Part shown: piece by piece, positions 16,275 through 17,502 of the stretch | How positions within the stretch are numbered: the stretch's first letter is position 1 | Layout: every line of letters begins with the position of its first letter | NCBI GenBank assembly: GCA_900556055.1 | Contig: USNJ01000017.1 | Location: 1 to 17,502 of the forward strand | Length of the DNA stretch: 17,502 nucleotides | Source: an uncultured Ruminococcus sp. | Lineage (GTDB): Bacteria; Bacillota; Clostridia; Oscillospirales; Ruminococcaceae | Direction: 5' to 3' | Position numbers and translations under genes: made by a program | The notes under the pieces: generated by a model | The model's database searches: none | The model's input: only the letters and a program-made list of their open reading frames with translations | Told to the model about the DNA's origin: nothing

Positions 16275-16307
16275 CGGTATCACTCCTTTTCTCTTTCTGT
16301 GATTATT

Positions 16308-16338
16308 AATATACACCCCTATTGTGAAAATACAATAG
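16308..16338 (-). promoter_or_regulatory. hsp20 promoter with -35 operator-like dyad
   Basis: On the - strand TTGTAT (16335-16330) and TATATT (16313-16308) are 16 bp apart. CTATTGT (16319-16325) and ACAATAG (16332-16338), a perfect 7-bp inverted repeat with a 6-bp spacer, cover the -35 box, as a repressor site would. Confidence 0.6.
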
Positions 16339-16363
16339 TTTTTCTGTGAAAATTAGATGAATT

Positions 16364-16390
16364 TTAGTGCTCTCAAAGTGTGAGTGCCAG
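16364..16390 (-). promoter_or_regulatory. degenerate CIRCE-like element upstream of hsp20
   Basis: TTAGTGCTC-N9-GAGTGCCAG matches the HrcA operator TTAGCACTC-N9-GAGTGCTAA at 14 of 18 positions with the correct 9-bp spacer. It lies about 60-90 bp upstream of the predicted transcription start, farther than usual for HrcA repression, so the match may be chance. Confidence 0.3.
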
Positions 16391-16419
16391 CAGATACAAG
16401 CACAGAGTGCAAATGAAAT

Positions 16420-17502
16420 TTATTTCATAAGCTTGTCGGAATATATATCGCAAAGCTCCTCGGCGGCTTCCATTGACATGCTCTCAACATACATCATAAG
16501 ACCCTTTCCTGTTTTCACGGGACGTATGAATATGCGTGAATTTTTGTCATCGAGCATTATTCCCTCGGCAGGTTCGCTGCGTGTGTCGGTAAATCCCGAA
16601 AGCTTTGCCGATGAGCGGTCAAGCGGGATAAAGCGTGTGACAGCGGAAAATTCGGGCAGCTGCGATACGGCTTGTTTAAGCGTCAGACCGTTCCTTCCTA
16701 TATAGTCGAGGACGGAAAGCATGAGCGCAATGCTGTCACGGGCTTCGGTAAATTCTGCGGCGGCAAGCCTTGCTTCACTGTCGGAAAGATCCTCGGAACA
16801 GCAGTTGTAACGATAGATCTTTCTTCCGTACCGTTCTGCGAGCGTGTCGGCGGCACGTGGAAATTCGCATGGCAGAGCGACTTTTCTTCCCTCGGAAAAT
16901 GCTTTCATGCAGGCGATGAGTATAAGCCGTTCATGGAATACATATCCGCTTTCTTCTGTGTATGCCGATGCCTTGTGACCGTCAGCGGATAGCGTGAACA
17001 TGATATTCTTTTCCGATTTTCCGCATATCGGCGAGAGCATTTCATTTGCAAGACGCAGAAGTGATCCGTCGGACGATGCTGCGGCTGCGGAGATGCTGTT
17101 CAGCGTGAAAGGACAAAGTGCGGATATCTCACTGCGATACAGCTGCGAGATATCCGAGAAGCTTTTAAAACCGCCGAAATGCGGGAAGCCTGCCTTCGGA
17201 TATTCGCCGAGGTTTATGCCTGCTTCAGTCATGCGTTCTTCGGCACGTCTGAGCGGCAGACCGTCGGAGGACATGAGAACGAGCCTTGCAGTGACTCCCG
17301 CATCAGCGAATATGCCTGCGGACAGACCTGCTTTTCTTACCGCAAATGCCGTGATCTCCGCAGTACATTCGCCAATGTCCCATACCTCCGCACCCGCCGA
17401 TGAAACGCCGGACATCACAGCCAGCGCAAGTGCCTTGGACGCACTGCCGCTTCTGTAACCGACAGCTATCCGCTTTTTTCCTCTGATGATCTGCGCAGCC
17501 GC
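16420..17502 (-). CDS. phosphohexomutase-family protein, probable pseudoenzyme (5' end outside window)
   Basis: The frame runs open to the right edge, so the N-terminus is missing; about 361 residues are in view. The layout follows alpha-D-phosphohexomutases (GlmM/ManB/Pgm): IAVGYRSGSASKALALAV stands for the VGRDxR...A domain-1 segment, SDGLPL for the segment after the serine loop, a C-terminal ARDSIALMLSVLDYI stands for the GILAALLLLELLA helix, then LTLKQAVSQLPEF, then RIFIRPVKTGKGLMMYVES for the phosphate-binding domain 4. Every catalytic motif is altered. The TASHNP phosphoserine loop reads ADAGVTARL, the DGDGDR metal loop reads SADGHKAS, the GEESG sugar loop is not recognisable, and RPSGTEP reads RPVKTGK. 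The frame is long and undamaged, so this looks like a maintained non-catalytic paralogue rather than decay. Its role is unknown. No clear terminator separates it from the hsp20 promoter region. Confidence 0.7.
   Translation of the reverse strand, partial: AAAQIIRGKKRIAVGYRSGSASKALALAVMSGVSSAGAEVWDIGECTAEITAFAVRKAGLSAGIFADAGVTARLVLMSSDGLPLRRAEERMTEAGINLGEYPKAGFPHFGGFKSFSDISQLYRSEISALCPFTLNSISAAAASSDGSLLRLANEMLSPICGKSEKNIMFTLSADGHKASAYTEESGYVFHERLILIACMKAFSEGRKVALPCEFPRAADTLAERYGRKIYRYNCCSEDLSDSEARLAAAEFTEARDSIALMLSVLDYIGRNGLTLKQAVSQLPEFSAVTRFIPLDRSSAKLSGFTDTRSEPAEGIMLDDKNSRIFIRPVKTGKGLMMYVESMSMEAAEELCDIYSDKLMK

Overview
The window reads as a chromosomal segment of a Gram-positive Firmicute, most likely a Ruminococcus-like member of the Clostridia. 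The reasons are the strong AGGAGG-type ribosome binding sites, U-tailed hairpin terminators, TTGNNN-17-TATAAT promoters, a tmcAL gene (a Firmicutes tRNA-modification enzyme), a lipoprotein PstS and a secreted GH16 beta-glucanase. The genus is inference. There are no rRNA or tRNA genes, CRISPR arrays, insertion sequences or phage genes. Nearly everything is on the + strand; only the last two genes are on the - strand.

Layout. (1) 1-2266: NAD salvage pair, a nicotinamidase gene (pncA-like, broken by a frameshift) and pncB, behind a near-consensus promoter. (2) 2289-3068: a secreted family-16 beta-glucanase. (3) 3180-6230: tmcAL, a HAD hydrolase and mnmA. TmcAL and MnmA both modify tRNA wobble positions. 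(4) 6231-6498: an intergenic region with a striking four-way-junction inverted repeat. (5) 6499-10913: a complete phosphate-uptake operon pstS-pstC-pstA-pstB-phoU with its terminator. PstS has its two lobes in reversed order, a circular permutation. (6) 10938-11551: a single-gene unit for a small membrane protein of unknown function, with its own promoter and terminator. (7) 11568-15669: sbcD and sbcC (DNA-end nuclease), with sbcC frameshifted exactly at the zinc hook. (8) 15673-16390, - strand: an Hsp20 small heat-shock gene with a promoter, an 18-codon leader ORF, hairpins and a degenerate CIRCE-like element. (9) 16420-17502, - strand: the 3' part of a phosphohexomutase-like gene whose catalytic motifs are all degenerate.

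The most interesting items are the circularly permuted PstS, the 84-nt cloverleaf-like element upstream of it, the phosphohexomutase pseudoenzyme, and the hsp20 leader. The two frameshifts (pncA, sbcC) are either real small deletions or assembly errors, and raw reads would decide. I saw no defence system, biosynthetic cluster or mobile element.
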